Origin: Tethya wilhelma
Taxonomy: Eukaryota > Porifera > Demospongiae > Tethyida > Tethyidae
DNA length: 64,000 nucleotides
Assembly: GCA_964030475.1 (NCBI GenBank)
Contig: CAXIPT010000003.1
Location: 6,330,511 to 6,394,510, forward strand
Reading direction: 5' to 3'
This document shows, in pieces, positions 1-11,568 of this stretch. Position 1 is the first letter of the stretch, and each line of letters begins with the position of its first letter. The notes beneath the pieces were generated by a model. The model did not search any database. It was not told the origin of the DNA and saw nothing but the letters and a program-made list of their open reading frames with translations. A program made the position numbers and the translations under genes.

Positions 1-241
1 TACAAGCATCGCTCCCAAGACTATCTCATCCAGTGTCCTTGATACACTGGTGGTGGTGAGAGTAGACGTGGCAGGACTTGTAGGGGAACTGTGCTCCATC
101 TGTATGGAGGCTTACCAGGCCTCACAGATGATTAAGACTCTACCTTGTACTCATAGTTTTCACTCAGGCTGTATTGATCATTGGTTGTCAACAGCTTCAC
201 AGAATTGCCCACTTGATGGGTTAGCAATTGAGGCAACGTGA
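1..241 (+). CDS. RING-finger protein, 3' end (partial)
   Basis: The frame is open from the left edge of the window and stops at 239-241, so only the C-terminal exon is present. It encodes a RING-H2-like zinc finger at the extreme C terminus: CSIC, then LPC, TH, FH, GC and NCP, with the usual spacing for an E3 ubiquitin-ligase RING. The expected last zinc ligand of the CPxC knuckle is replaced: the sequence reads CPLD, with Asp where Cys is normal. RING domains recruit E2 enzymes in ubiquitin transfer. The apparent start codon inside this stretch is a GTG within a continuous reading frame and is not a real start. The specific family member cannot be named from this fragment. Confidence 0.75.
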   Translation, partial: TSIAPKTISSSVLDTLVVVRVDVAGLVGELCSICMEAYQASQMIKTLPCTHSFHSGCIDHWLSTASQNCPLDGLAIEAT

Positions 242-572
242 ATTAATTATTGGTGTGTGAATTGTATGTTTGTATGTTATTTCATTATTAATTTTGTTAT
301 TAATTTCATAATCTGACATCCTGATAAGAAATCATTTTGAAATTGAAAGCAATACACAGCGCAACCAAAAGAAGACCAACAGCAACCACAATAGATAATG
401 TTGGTGCATGGTAGATGGGCATACGGTGAGATTGAAAATTGCAGCTTCGCACAACTTACTAAAGAGTTTACACTCACACTATATACACACATTACAGTGG
501 TGGATATAATAATAACTGAATATGATTGATATCATTACTCTGGGGAAATGCAATGATTTAAGTGCCAGCTTA
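242..572. other. Intergenic, 3' ends of convergent genes
   Basis: The RING gene (+) and the GBP-like gene (-) converge here. The stretch is A+T-rich and I see no open exon or clear repeat in it. Confidence 0.5.
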
Positions 573-2558
573 TTATTGTCCTACGATCATCCAAACTAGC
601 CATTGGTAAAATCCTTTCAACGTGGACCATAGTCCTTTCTTGGAAGCAATAATCTCTTGAAGTTCGGGTGAATTTTCTATGAACTTTGTGGCAATGGTTG
701 ATTTCAATGACTGCTGCCAGTGTTTAGCCTTTCCTTCGTCAAGATTCAGCATACACACTTGAGTCATCTGTCAAAATTATTATGAAACAGATCAGTTTAA
801 GTTAGTTCAAAGTAGCAAGATGGTCAAATAATCATACAAGTTAGTTATACTTACATATTTCTTAATGGCAAACACTGTATCATATTTATCAGCAGAGAGC
901 AAGATGAGCTTCTTGGCTGTGTTCAACGGTACCTCCACCTTCGAAGTTCAAACAACATGACAACAATGGTACACTAAGCACAACCACAGCTTTGTTTTTT
1001 GAGGCTAGCTGTTTGCAGGCTTACCTCTCTGATATAGGCTTGATAGTTATCCTCTCTTACTTGTTCACACACTCTCTCCAATTGCTCCTGCAATGCATCC
1101 ACAAGAGTATTGATGATGATGAGCAAATGAACACTTAGCTGTACTTATACTATAGATGCTTACTGAAAGATAATTTGCAATCTCACGGAAAGCCTCTGTA
1201 TCTTCAAACATTGCCTAATATGATGACAAGTACAAGGAGCAGTCAGAGTATAGTCTCAAGTTAACACACCATACTGTACAGCCATAATGATGTGATATAC
1301 CTGATTCTCACGATAGGATTTGAATGCAGTCTTCTTTGCTGCTTTTAACCTAACGTAAAATTTAAGGTAAGCGTTGTAAAAGGGCTGAGTCAGCACACAC
1401 AGTGACAGGCACTTGGAACAGGAATGCCATCTCGCAAGAGGCTCACCTTGATTCCAACTCTGTGTCGTTGAGAGGGAGAGTCAGTTTAGTGGGACCAGTG
1501 TTGTGATGAAATGCTCCTACTAGTTCTACAGCCTGTAGATACCATATCAAAAAATTAGTGCAAAATGTACCATGCTATAACATTATGACACATCTGATGG
1601 GTATCATTTAGAGTAGAACCTACTAGTGACTGGCAAACAGTCCTAATAAGCTGCTGGTTGCTCTTTCTACATGCTCCAGCTTCTTCATTGAGTTTGGTCT
1701 GTATAATGATAGGACCAAGATCAAAACAGCCTTTAGGGAGGTGACTTTGACATCAGACATTCATTCTGCTGAATTGATCAGCACCATGTACTCAATAATT
1801 TACTATCTTACCGGAAGTGTTCCAAGGAACACCTGGAACAGAGACTCCTCATGAGCCAGCTCACTCTCCTCCCTAAACACCTGGGGGTGTGGGGTAATAA
1901 GAATCACCATGAATTAGAAACGAATAGGGGGCCCTCTTAATTACTTGTGTTGCTTCATAACGTGCTTCTTCTATAATAGCGCCCAGTGCTTCAGTCGTAC
2001 GAGGGATTTGGTTAGAATTCTTCGACAGCTCTCGGAACCTATCTGTAGTGAGTAACATTGGACTGTCACAATCACACACAAGACAATTTCTATACACACA
2101 AAAAAGGACTACACAATGGCACATGGATCATACCAAGAGCAACATCAATGGCATCATAGAGTAGCGCCTCCATTGCTTCATTGTTCCTGAGAACAACAGC
2201 ATCAAATATGTATCCCAAGCCAGTCTGTATGTGCAAAATAAACTATATTCGAGGTTTCGTATCACATACTATAGTGACATACGTCCAATTGTTCCAGGTG
2301 ACGTTTAAAGGCGGCACTATCACTAAGGTAGCCAACACTCTGTCTGCATGTGTGAAGATATCACTAGAGTACTATAGTGTACACATGGGAACACAAATTT
2401 GAACACACTCACTGGTATAACTGTGCTCCCTCTTCTCTGACTTTAGCCTGGATAGCCTTGAGCTCAGAGGACCTCATTGGAAGCTGAAGGTTCTGCAGCT
2501 TTGCTTCACACTCAATCTACACACAGCATAATGGTTACTAAATTGTGTGATGCTTCCC

Positions 2559-2606
<48 letters not shown>

Positions 2607-4866
2607 CCCATATACCTCCACTTTGCTCTGTGTCTCACTGCACTTGAGTTTGATCTTTTTGTCGTTGATGTCTTTTGTTTTCTCAAAGATCTCCTCTGCA
2701 CTCCACTGGAGTCCTTCCAATGCCTCCTCAGCAGCATCACTGAGACCAAAGAGCAGCTGCTTCAACAGAAGCTCAGACTTCTCCGCGGCACTCTCATGCC
2801 ACAACTGTAGAAGGCAGAAGAGGACAATCAGAGTGAAGATATTAGCACACTAGAAGTGAAAAAAATAAGTGGTACCTGTAGCTCTGTTTCATTGATAGCT
2901 CCTGAAATACAAAAAAAATATTGGGGGTGAAGTAGAACAGAGTCATTTCTATACATTGCAGGCAATAATTGATCTGGAAAGTCAAAAAGAAGTGTTCACT
3001 CACCATGGTCATATTTCTTGAGGATAAGGCCCATGTCTGACTCATAGAATGTGATGCAGTCTTCCAATGCACCAACTTTGAGCTGATCAATAAACACTTC
3101 CCAGCGACCAGGAATCTTAGCAAAAGATAGAGAGAGAGAATATTGTTGACATTGGGTAAAGAAAATTACCAGATACTGGTACTTACCTCAGCCAATGAAC
3201 CCTCATTGGCAGCAGTGACTAGCACTTCCAAGAGTGTAGCTAGTTCTGGCCCAGTAATGGGTCTACCTGCACAACACAACCAGCACATTCAAACACACTT
3301 GTAGCCAACAACCAGGAAATATCTTGCATTTTGGTTTCTGCAGGTACCATTTTTCTCTTTGGGCACAAGGCCATTCTTGAGTCTATAGATGAGCAGGTCT
3401 CTCTCTTCCTTGTACTCTGGAGTGAGGTCTTCTTCCTTAGCCTACCACAACCAACAGCCATATTTGGGTATTGAATGTAGTGCATAGGTGACTGGAGCAG
3501 TTAAGGCTCACCCTGGAGAGGTCTTGGAGTAGATGCTTCTTTGTGGCTGGCAAGAAGAGAGTGTGGCAGTCGACAGTATCAAAAATACCTGTGTGTGTGT
3601 GTGTGTAGTTTAGCAAATGAACACCGACAGATTGGGGTGATATAGGCATGTGCTAGCCTTGTACACAGGCTCTCTCCTTTGACCTTTCACTTTTTCGAGA
3701 ATGGAGGGCATGGGTACAAGGCTAGGCATGTGTTACTGTAGAGCAGTTCAACTGCTATATTTTCACACACACACACACATGCACCTAGCAGATTGATGTC
3801 GTAGTCTCCAGACTCCCTGCTGTTAGTCTCCATGATTCTGTGCAGCCATTCTTGTGGAGTCTCCTCATCTTCTGTCATTTGCACAAAGTCTTGCACCACC
3901 TGAACCACAAAATACAACACCATAGAAGAATAATCACTATTGACATCATAGAACATACACACTCAGTTTGTATTTTTTTTTTAAGGTAAGGGGGATGCGC
4001 GAACGCAGTCCCCCACTACCAAAAATTGCGCACCCGAGCCTCCCACGTTTGGGGAGATCGCAAGCTTCAACTTGGCCAAGTGCAATGCCAAAGTCTCCAC
4101 CTGGAGGAACCACCTGTTTGATCATGGTATCCCCTGTGCCAGGTAAGTTAACTTCCAGCTTCAACCCAGGCTTATATATCAACACAAGTTGTTCGAAATA
4201 CTTGTGGGTTTCAATCAATTATGAGGAAATGGAATGAAGCCAATTAACACATTCTTGTATACTTTAATTGTAAGCAATCAAAGCTCAAAACGGACTAATG
4301 GAACAACAAGGCTCCTCTATTATCTACAAGTATGTGTCTCAACTCACCCAAACTAGAGGTGGAAACCTCAGCAGATCATGATTGAACTCTTCAAACCACT
4401 GAGACTTGGTGATCTGGGACCTCAAAGCAAACAACTACATTATTCAAGAAAGATATAATATTTGACATAATGTTGGTTGGATCTCAACAAAATTGATTAG
4501 ATGCATGAACATACCTGTGTTCTTCTAGCTAGAAGTTCAAGATAGTCAATATCAGCCTGGTCTATAATCTGAGGAAATTTGACTTCTGAAATCTTAGCAT
4601 TTAATGCTACAGATTATACATGCAGTACCTTGACTGAATTGTAGATGAGATAGGAGCTAAGAAGTGTAGCAACTGAAAATATCTTGGCATCATAAGTCTC
4701 AGAGATATTGTTTGCAGCAAAACCTGAGAGAAATGTTGCAAAACATGTGAACATAAGAATAGTGTTGGCGTACAAGGATCAAGATTTATTGAGCGCATGT
4801 ACCTTCAGTGTCGAGAAAAATGACAGACAATGGTTCACCAGAAGGAAGAGTCATTAGCATGGGCTA

Positions 4867-4944
<78 letters not shown>

Positions 4945-5833
4945 NAGAGAGAGAGGTGTAAGACATAAAGCAAATTAAGAGATTGATTCTATGCTCAAAA
5001 CTTTCCCCTGAAGTTTCACATAAAAGTAGTACTATTCTCCTACCTTCCCCCACATCCATATGCCCATGGTCTGAGGCCTCACAGATGGTCCCACTCCAAA
5101 CCCTTCTTGCTTCCCCATGAGCTGATTCAGCAAGAACGACTTGCCCGAGTGAAACTTGCCCACCACGGCCACAACAGCCACGGCGGTCTTGATATGGTGG
5201 AGATGTTGGACATTCCTGTCAACAATCTCCAGTTTGAGGTGGTGCACTGGGTCTGGTCTCAGGAGTTGGATGGGTCGATCAGGGAGGAAGTTAACTGGTG
5301 ACCGCTGTGATGGAGGTGTTGGTGATTTATTGTCAACATTGTTGCCATGGTTCTTTGTTGCTTTGGGAGTTGGTGATGGTGGGTCAGATGAGGGTGGGTG
5401 ACTGGGCTCTTCTGATAGTGGTTCATCTCCTAAAGAAAAGGCTGGGGAAAGGGAGGAAATGTCGTGACATTAAATCATGCATCTACCTACAGGCCATGAA
5501 TGCTCTTGAAGTTGATGACCATTTCCATACACAAAGTTCTGGGCCTGGAGACTTGTCTCTGTGTTTTACTACTACCATCATGCCGAACACTTGCAAAGCA
5601 TATGCATTTAAAAGATATAAAACACTCTGTCGTTTGCTAGGTTCAGTGATAATTTCTGCTTTTATTTTTAAATATATGGATAGACACTCTATCAGATTCT
5701 ATTTCAGCCTTCAACCGAACAAGTCAAGGAGCTACGAGCTAATGCATCAATTGATCTGTTTGCACTTACTTGTAGCAAGGACAGCGATAAGAATACCAGT
5801 CCATATTCTTCTTGTTAGTACAGGGAAACTCAT
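573..5833 (-). CDS. Guanylate-binding-protein (GBP) family large GTPase, 24 exons
   Basis: Exons on the minus strand: 5833-5770, 5429-5044, 4863-4803, 4723-4629, 4568-4515, 4434-4348, 3899-3785, 3588-3512, 3441-3348, 3266-3187, 3115-3004, 2901-2876, 2804-2616, 2516-2413, 2186-2134, 2042-1945, 1880-1812, 1698-1624, 1532-1447, 1349-1301, 1214-1164, 1087-1025, 938-855, 767-573. All phases agree and the product is about 788 aa. GTPase motifs in order: P-loop GKFHSGKSFLLNQL, switch I RPQTMGIWMW, G3 DTEG, and a G4-like VVQD where GBPs usually have a T(L/V)RD motif. A long helical C-terminal half follows, typical of GBPs, ending in a hydrophobic tail (FYQWLVWMIV). Exon 1 encodes MSFPVLTRR plus a short hydrophobic stretch, read as a signal peptide, then about 50 residues rich in Pro and Ser. 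GBPs are dynamin-related GTPases of cell-autonomous immunity. The start exon is the least certain part; the rest is firm. Confidence 0.9.
3653..3726. repeat. Short hairpin repeat (TAGCCTYG family) in GBP intron
   Basis: Imperfect inverted repeat: the left end reads CTAGCCTTGTACACAGGCTC and the right end GGGTACAAGGCTAG. It is a member of a family with ends TAGCCTCGT-CCCAGGC found many times in the window. Confidence 0.6.
3963..4240 (-). other. Unassigned open stretch in GBP intron 6, possible retroposed fragment
   Basis: The minus strand is open for about 90 codons (4218-3946), with a protein-like composition (PPGGDFGIALGQ), and ends beside an A9 tract on the minus strand (positions 3966-3980). 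It lies wholly inside the intron between GBP exons 4348 and 3899 and is richer in G+C than its surroundings. A 3'-truncated retroelement or retrocopied gene fragment would fit. I do not recognise the protein. Confidence 0.25.
4868..4944. repeat. (GT)n microsatellite ending at an N
   Basis: About 77 bases of pure GT repeat end at a single N (4945). It lies in the intron between GBP exons 2 and 3; its length in the assembly is unreliable. Confidence 0.9.
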
Positions 5834-6058
5834 GGCACAGCCGAACTTGAAATATGTAATTTTATGAGCCAGAATGACATGGTACAGCGTCGCCACTTGC
5901 ACACTTAGACACGCCCCCAAATGTCCTCACCAGGCCACATGCACAAAAACAATTAAGGCCTCACATGATTAATTAGTGAACCCATGCAGAATGCCGTTGC
6001 ATGGGATTTGCCTTTTATTTAATAGCCTCGTGCCACCTTCGATCACATCTGAGCTGAT
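5834..6058. promoter_or_regulatory. Divergent (head-to-head) promoter region
   Basis: Only 225 bases separate the inferred start codon of the GBP-like gene (-) from the start of the first methyltransferase gene (+). Both promoters must lie here. No TATA box stands out. Confidence 0.5.
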
Positions 6059-8038
6059 ATGGGTTCTGAAGGCTTCACATCTGTGCAGCTCCTAGAGAAG
6101 CTGGATGAGCTACTTGCTGAGTGTGAAGTAAAATTGGAAGAGAGTGCAAAAAGCTCTGAAAAGCTCAATGATCCAGCTTACACTGAAAAGAACAAGGAGT
6201 ATCACAAGGTAATTAAGTATATCATACCCCCCTACATGTGAGCAAAAATAATTAACTTGTGTACATTACTGTTTTCTAGATAACAACTCACTATGAAGTC
6301 AACATAAAATACATTGTTGACAAAGCTTGCAGTATCCTCAAGGAGACACCTTCAAGCTATGTGTTCAGGGTGTGCAGTGTTGGCTGTGGTGATGGTAGAA
6401 TGGATAGGGAAATTCTTGAAGGAATATCACAAAAGTTTCCCGAGCGAAGATTACAATACTTAGGAATTGATACTAATAGTCTGTCTTGTCAAAGGGCAAG
6501 ACTCCTTCTGGAGTCATTGAAGAATGTGTCAGTGGAAGTAGTGAATGAAGACATCCAACAGATCAGCACCACTGATCATGAGCCATGTGATTTAGTGTTT
6601 GGAGTGAATATGATATACTACATGACATCACTGAAAAAGGCATTGAGCAACATTGTATCACTGATCAAGCCTAAAGGTAATACTATTACACCTGTGTGGT
6701 CAACCATGCAGTACTAGCTATAGTGTAGCTAATTAATTAAGTATTGTTTTGTAGCATTGTAGACGTGTAATGTAGTATATTGATAGCCTCGTACCCAGGC
6801 TCCTCCCTCGTGTATATTTTTACAAGGGAAGAGCCTGGGTGGTGAAGAAAAGAGGAGCCTGGGAAGATAGGCTAGTATATTGACTAGTAGTACACATAGT
6901 GCATGATGTGCCTCAGCAGAGTCTGTAAATAATATTATGAGTATAATAATATAGAGCATAATATAGTGTTTAGACTGTAGTACACTATATATAGTACTGT
7001 AGTACACTGATACTTATACTACATTATATTGTAGTACTTATACCATTATTATATGACACACTTAATTCCTTAGCAGCATACATTGCCAATCAATCAAGTA
7101 GACATTGCCTGTCTTTAGCTTTATGCATGCATGCAGTAAAGTTTATTATAGTAGCCTAGCTACAGAAAAAGTAACTTTGTCATATCTCGATCATGCATGT
7201 CATATTGCTGACATGTGACAGGCTATAGATCTGTTTAGCACAGTGCTGTCTAGAGTGCAAGTGTAAGATCAATTACAAATTTATCCAGAGGTTGATTGAA
7301 AGCCCAAATCGTGCTTATGAAGACAATACGATCTTTTCATGGATTCCTCCTGCCATCACAAGATGATAAACTTTTCCTTTGTTGAAGAAAACCAATCCAT
7401 TTATAAATTGTGATCAGAAGCAAAAACAATCATAATAATTCCAACCTAACTACGAACTGATTTATGATGCCTCACACTAATTCATGTGCTTGTCAACTAG
7501 TCTGGCGTATCCAGACCCTTTACACACGTGCTATAAATACGAGCGGGAATTTATAGCGTGCGTGTGAAGGGTCTGCATATGCCAGACTACTTGTCAACTA
7601 TCTGGCTCCAAGAAGCAAGCATGCATGTAATTGTAAGTCATAGTATATTTGTTATGCCTCATTGCAGGTCAGATGCTTCTGGTAGTGGTCTCCAAAGATC
7701 CTTATAATGAGCTGTTTCATCGTTTCTGGCTGAAAGAGAAGAAGAGACAAGTGTGCTTCAGCAGTGATGTAATGAAGTGCTTTGATGATATGGGTGTGGA
7801 GTATTCGCTGGAATTTACAGATGGGGTGAATGATCTCTCTCAGTGCTTTGAAGACGGCTTCAAGCATCCTCACCAGAAGAGTATACTAGATTTCATAGCT
7901 CAAACCAAGTTTGAACGATACCCTCCACTTGTCGCTAAAACTTCCATTGAGTATCTTTCCTCCATTGCTCACGGGAAACCTAAACAAACCCTTGTTGCAA
8001 GTCGTCAAGATGTTGTCATTGTTGAGAAAAATAATTAA
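6059..8038 (+). CDS. Histamine N-methyltransferase-like SAM methyltransferase, copy 1
   Basis: Exons 6059-6208, 6280-6676 and 7668-8038 join in phase to give 305 aa. Exon 2 holds the class I methyltransferase motif I (VGCGDGRMD), a motif II-like YLGIDTN acidic strand end, and the motif IV/V region around FGVNMIYYMTSLKKAL. Exon 3 begins with a QMLLVVVSKD strand and continues through a C-terminal region (FWLKEKKRQV, SQCFEDGF) whose order and length fit the HNMT family. HNMT enzymes transfer methyl from SAM to histamine in the cytosol; the substrate here is not known. The protein has no signal peptide. The last intron is 991 bp and carries two hairpin elements; in copies 3 and 4 it is only 133 and 300 bp. 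An AATAAA lies at about 8103. Confidence 0.85.
6784..6874. mobile_element. Hairpin MITE (TAGCCTCG family) in methyltransferase intron
   Basis: Starts TAGCCTCGTACCCAGGCTCC and ends GAGCCTGGGAAGATAGGCTA, an inverted repeat that would fold back. It lies in the last intron of copy 1 and is absent from copies 3 and 4. Confidence 0.6.
7498..7589. mobile_element. 92-bp palindromic MITE, second family
   Basis: Left end TAGTCTGGCGTATCCAGACC and right end GGGTCTGCATATGCCAGACTA are near-perfect reverse complements, and the inner arms (ACACACGTGCTATAAAT and ATTTATAGCGTGCGTGT) also pair. Flanking TA suggests a TA target. It is in the same intron as the element at 6784 and is missing from sister copies. 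Confidence 0.65.
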
Positions 8039-8332
8039 CAAAATTCACTCAGTAGGAGCTTATCAATAATTTATTGTTTTGTGTTCAAAGAATTCCTTTT
8101 CAAATAAATAAATGTATCAATCAATGGTAAACCACTAACTTATTGAATGCATGCACACTCTATTGCAATAAGACTGTACTTTTAACTAGAGCTACTGATT
8201 ACTTTTGAGCAACCTCATGAGTGTAATCAAAGCTAAAAAAAACCTTTATTAACCTAATTATTCTTGAAGTTTAGAAACTAATCAATAACTATATGGGTTT
8301 TGAGGGTTATAACTAAATCAACATTGAGATTC

Positions 8333-9355
8333 ATGAGCACTGAAGGCTTCCCCTCAGTCTGTGCACCTCCCTATAGAGAAGCTGGATGAGTTACTTCAAC
8401 TTACTTGCTGAGTGTGAAGTGGAGAGCTCAATGATTCAGCTTACACTGAGAAGAATCACAAGGTACTTCACTGCATCTACTTTAATAAAGAATAGTGCAT
8501 GAAGTTCAACAGATCCCCTCTAAGAGGCTTAAGGAAAACTGCCAATTAAGTTAGGTCTATTAATTTTTCTGCAGCATCCTCAAGGAGACACCTTCAAGCT
8601 ATGTGTTCAGGGTGTGTAGTGTTGGCTGTGGTGATGGTAGAATGGACAGGGAAATTCTTGAAAGGATAATATTATCACAAAACTTTCCTGAGCGAAGATT
8701 ACAATACTTAGGAATTGATACTAATAGACTAAGTCTGTCTTGTCAAAAGGCAAAACTTCTGGAGTTGTTGAAGAATGTGTCAGTGGAAGTATAGAGTGAA
8801 TGAAGACATCCAACAGATCAGCACCACTGATCATGAACCGTATGAATTTGTGATCATGATACACTACATGACATCACTGAAAAATTGGGCAACATTGTAT
8901 CATTGATCAAACCTAAAGGCTATTACACCTGCATTCATGACTGTACAATCAAGCTCATAAGCCTATATAGTCGATCTGTTGTTGCTTTTGTGTGGTCTAC
9001 CCACTAAGCTAATGTTTTCTACATTGCATTGCCATGTAGACAATGTCATGTGTACTATAGTATAATATACTAAACTGAATCGTCTAGCTTCATGAAGTAA
9101 ACATGCAAGTCATGATAATATTATAATGTTAATTTTGTTATTCCTCTCAAAGTAATGTAGATTGCCAGTATCAGGGCCTGTTTATATGAATGATAACTAG
9201 TTAACTTTGTATTATTGACAACAAAACATTGACTGTTTGATTGCAGGTCTTGTCGCTGAAAATTCCAACGAATATCTTCCATTGCTCACGGGAAACCTAA
9301 ACAAACCCTCGTTGCAAGTCGTCAAGATGTTGTCATTGTTGAGAAAAATAATTAA
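8333..9355 (+). pseudogene. HNMT-like methyltransferase pseudogene, copy 2
   Basis: All three exons can be matched to copy 1, but each is damaged. Exon 1 (from 8333) is shifted out of frame and shortened. Exon 2 (about 8573-8930) lacks its first part but keeps VCSVGCGDGRMD, has extra codons after EILERI, then a stop at 8792-8794 and further deletions. Exon 3 (about 9247-9355) has lost most of its body and keeps only the last third. The gene cannot make a methyltransferase. Intact copies lie on both sides, so it looks like loss after tandem duplication. Confidence 0.85.
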
Positions 9356-9584
9356 CAAAATTCACTCAGCAGGAGCTTATCCATACTTTATTGTGTTGTG
9401 AATTATGGTAAACCATTAACCAGTATATATTATATGACACAATGTCATAAAATAATAAGCATTATGTGATTAAATTATAATTAGTGCATATCCACACCAT
9501 TTGGTTGCATGCTCGCTCTACTCATGATTGCTGTACTTTGAACTAAAGCTACTAATTACTTTTGAGTATTTTGCCTCGTGTGAT

Positions 9585-9897
9585 CAGTGGTGTAGCCTCC
9601 AGTACGGTTGGTACGGTTTCAACCGTACCACTTTTGGTTGGACTTCAACTCTTATTATAATATTCAATGGCTAATTAATTGTTTGTCAGTGTGGGTGAAA
9701 CATTTCTGAATCCCATACACAGCCTAAGTAATAATAAGATTCACAATTAATGCTTACAACTTACTACAGCCACAAGAATGAATCAAACATGTACTACCTA
9801 ACTTGACTAAGTATGTGAACACGTGACATGACTAGCTTATAAGTTAATTAACCAGTTAATTAACCGTACCACTGTAATTTTCAAGGCTACACCCCTG
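9585..9897. mobile_element. 313-bp non-autonomous DNA transposon (hAT-like ends) at the 5' end of copy 3
   Basis: Left end CAGTGGTGTAGCCT and right end AGGCTACACCCCTG are terminal inverted repeats, with further inner pairing of GGTACGGTT and AACCGTACC. The element is flanked by a perfect 5-bp duplication GTGAT (9580-9584 and 9898-9902). It has no ORF. Starting CAG is typical of hAT elements, though those usually duplicate 8 bp. It ends 18 bp before the ATG of methyltransferase copy 3, so it lies in that gene's 5' UTR or core promoter. Confidence 0.7.
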
Positions 9898-9915
9898 GTG
9901 ATTCAGTGTCAGATG

Positions 9916-11390
9916 ATGAGCGGTGAAGGCTTCTTCACCTCAGAGTCTGTGCAGCTCCTGGAGAAGCTGGATGAGCTACTTGCTGAGAGTGAAGTGAACT
10001 TGGAGAGTGTGGAGAGCTCTGAAAAGCTCAATGATCCAGCTTACACTGAAAAGAACAAGGAATATCGCAAGGTAGTACCAGCTACATACCTAATTATAGC
10101 ACCAAAAAGTAATTCATATAATTATGGAAATGGCCTCTCATTTATATAGAATGAAAAAAAATATATCATTGACCCAGGATGGTTCTTAAATTAGGGTGTT
10201 TCTTACAAAAAGAACGAAGTTTACTACTGCTTGCAAAGCCACGTAATGCCATGCAAAGCCACATGAGGCTAAATCTCATGCATTCCAATTAACTAAGCAC
10301 CACAAAAAAATGATTAAAATTTCCAAATGGTTCTTAGTAGAGCAGAAAAATTGAAATCCAGAGTTGCCGGTGCTTGTTTTAGAGTGGAGCTGTAATTAAA
10401 ATGAATACAGTATAATATCCATGGTAGTACAGTCTACACTAATAATTAAAGCAAAAATTAACTTACAATACATGTATATTTTTGAATTCTAGATAACAGC
10501 TCACCATAAATTCAACATAAAATATATTGTTGACAAAGCCTGCAGTATCCTCAAGGAGACACCTTCAAGCTATGTGTTCAGGGTGTGCAGTGTTGGCTGT
10601 GGTGATGGTAGAATGGATAGCCAAATTCTTGAAGGAATATCACAAAAGTTTCCTGAGCGAAGATTTCAGTACTTAGGAATTGACACTAATAGTCTGTCTT
10701 GTCAAAGGGCAAGACTCCTTCTGGAGTCATTGAAGAATGTGTCAGTGGAAGTAGTGAATGAAGACATCCAACAGATCAGCACCACTGATCATGAATCGTA
10801 TGATTTTGTGTTTGGAGTGCACATGATATACTACATGACATCACTGAAAAAGGCATTAAGCAACATCCTATCATTGATCAAGCCTAAAGGTAATTATTAC
10901 ACCTGCATAATTATAATTATTATAAATTATTATATTATAATAATACATGTACAACTGATCGAAGTAAGGACAAAAATATTTTGGTATTGGCCACATTATT
11001 GACAACAAAACAATGATTGCAGGTCAGATGCTTCTGGTAGTGGTCTCCAAAGATCCTTATAATGAGCTGTTTCATCGTTTCTGGCTGAAAGAGAAGAAGA
11101 GACAAGTGTGCTTCAGCAGTGATGTGATGAAGTGCCTAGATGACATGGGGGTGGAGTATTCACTGGAATTTACAGACGGGGTGAATGATCTCTCTCAGTG
11201 CTTTGAAGACGGCTTCAAACATCCTCACCAGAAGAGTATACTGGATTTCATAGCTCAAACCAAATTTGAACGATACCCCCCACTTGTCGCTAAAACTTCC
11301 ATTGAGTATCTTTCCTCCATTGCTCACGGGAAACCAAAACAAACCCTTGTTGCAAGCCATCAAGATATTGTCATTGTTGAGGGAAATTAG
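9916..11390 (+). CDS. HNMT-like SAM methyltransferase, copy 3
   Basis: Exons 9916-10071, 10493-10889 and 11023-11390 give about 306 aa, with the same exon sizes and phases as copy 1. The start was chosen by homology with copies 1 and 4 (M-SGEGF); an ATG three bases upstream is also in frame. Motif I VGCGDGRMD, YLGIDTN and the C-terminal SQCFEDGF block are intact. It is very close to copy 1 in protein sequence, so duplication is recent or homogenised. It differs in having a transposon in its 5' region. The substrate is unknown. Confidence 0.85.
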
Positions 11391-11568
11391 CTCTTAAGAA
11401 TTCACTCAGGAGGTTATTTTATTTATTTTTGTATTTAATTTTGCATTGAAGAATGAAAACTACCCACTGCTAGTGTGTCACGTGGTATCAAGACACACGG
11501 TCACGCTAGTGCAATAAGACTGCACTTTAAACTGAGCAACTAATTACTTTTGAGCAATTAACCTCATG

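Noticed and set aside
5298..5867. 189-residue plus-strand ORF
   Set aside because: It runs antisense to GBP exons 1-2 and the intron between them, has no family signature, and the minus-strand exons fit splice phases.
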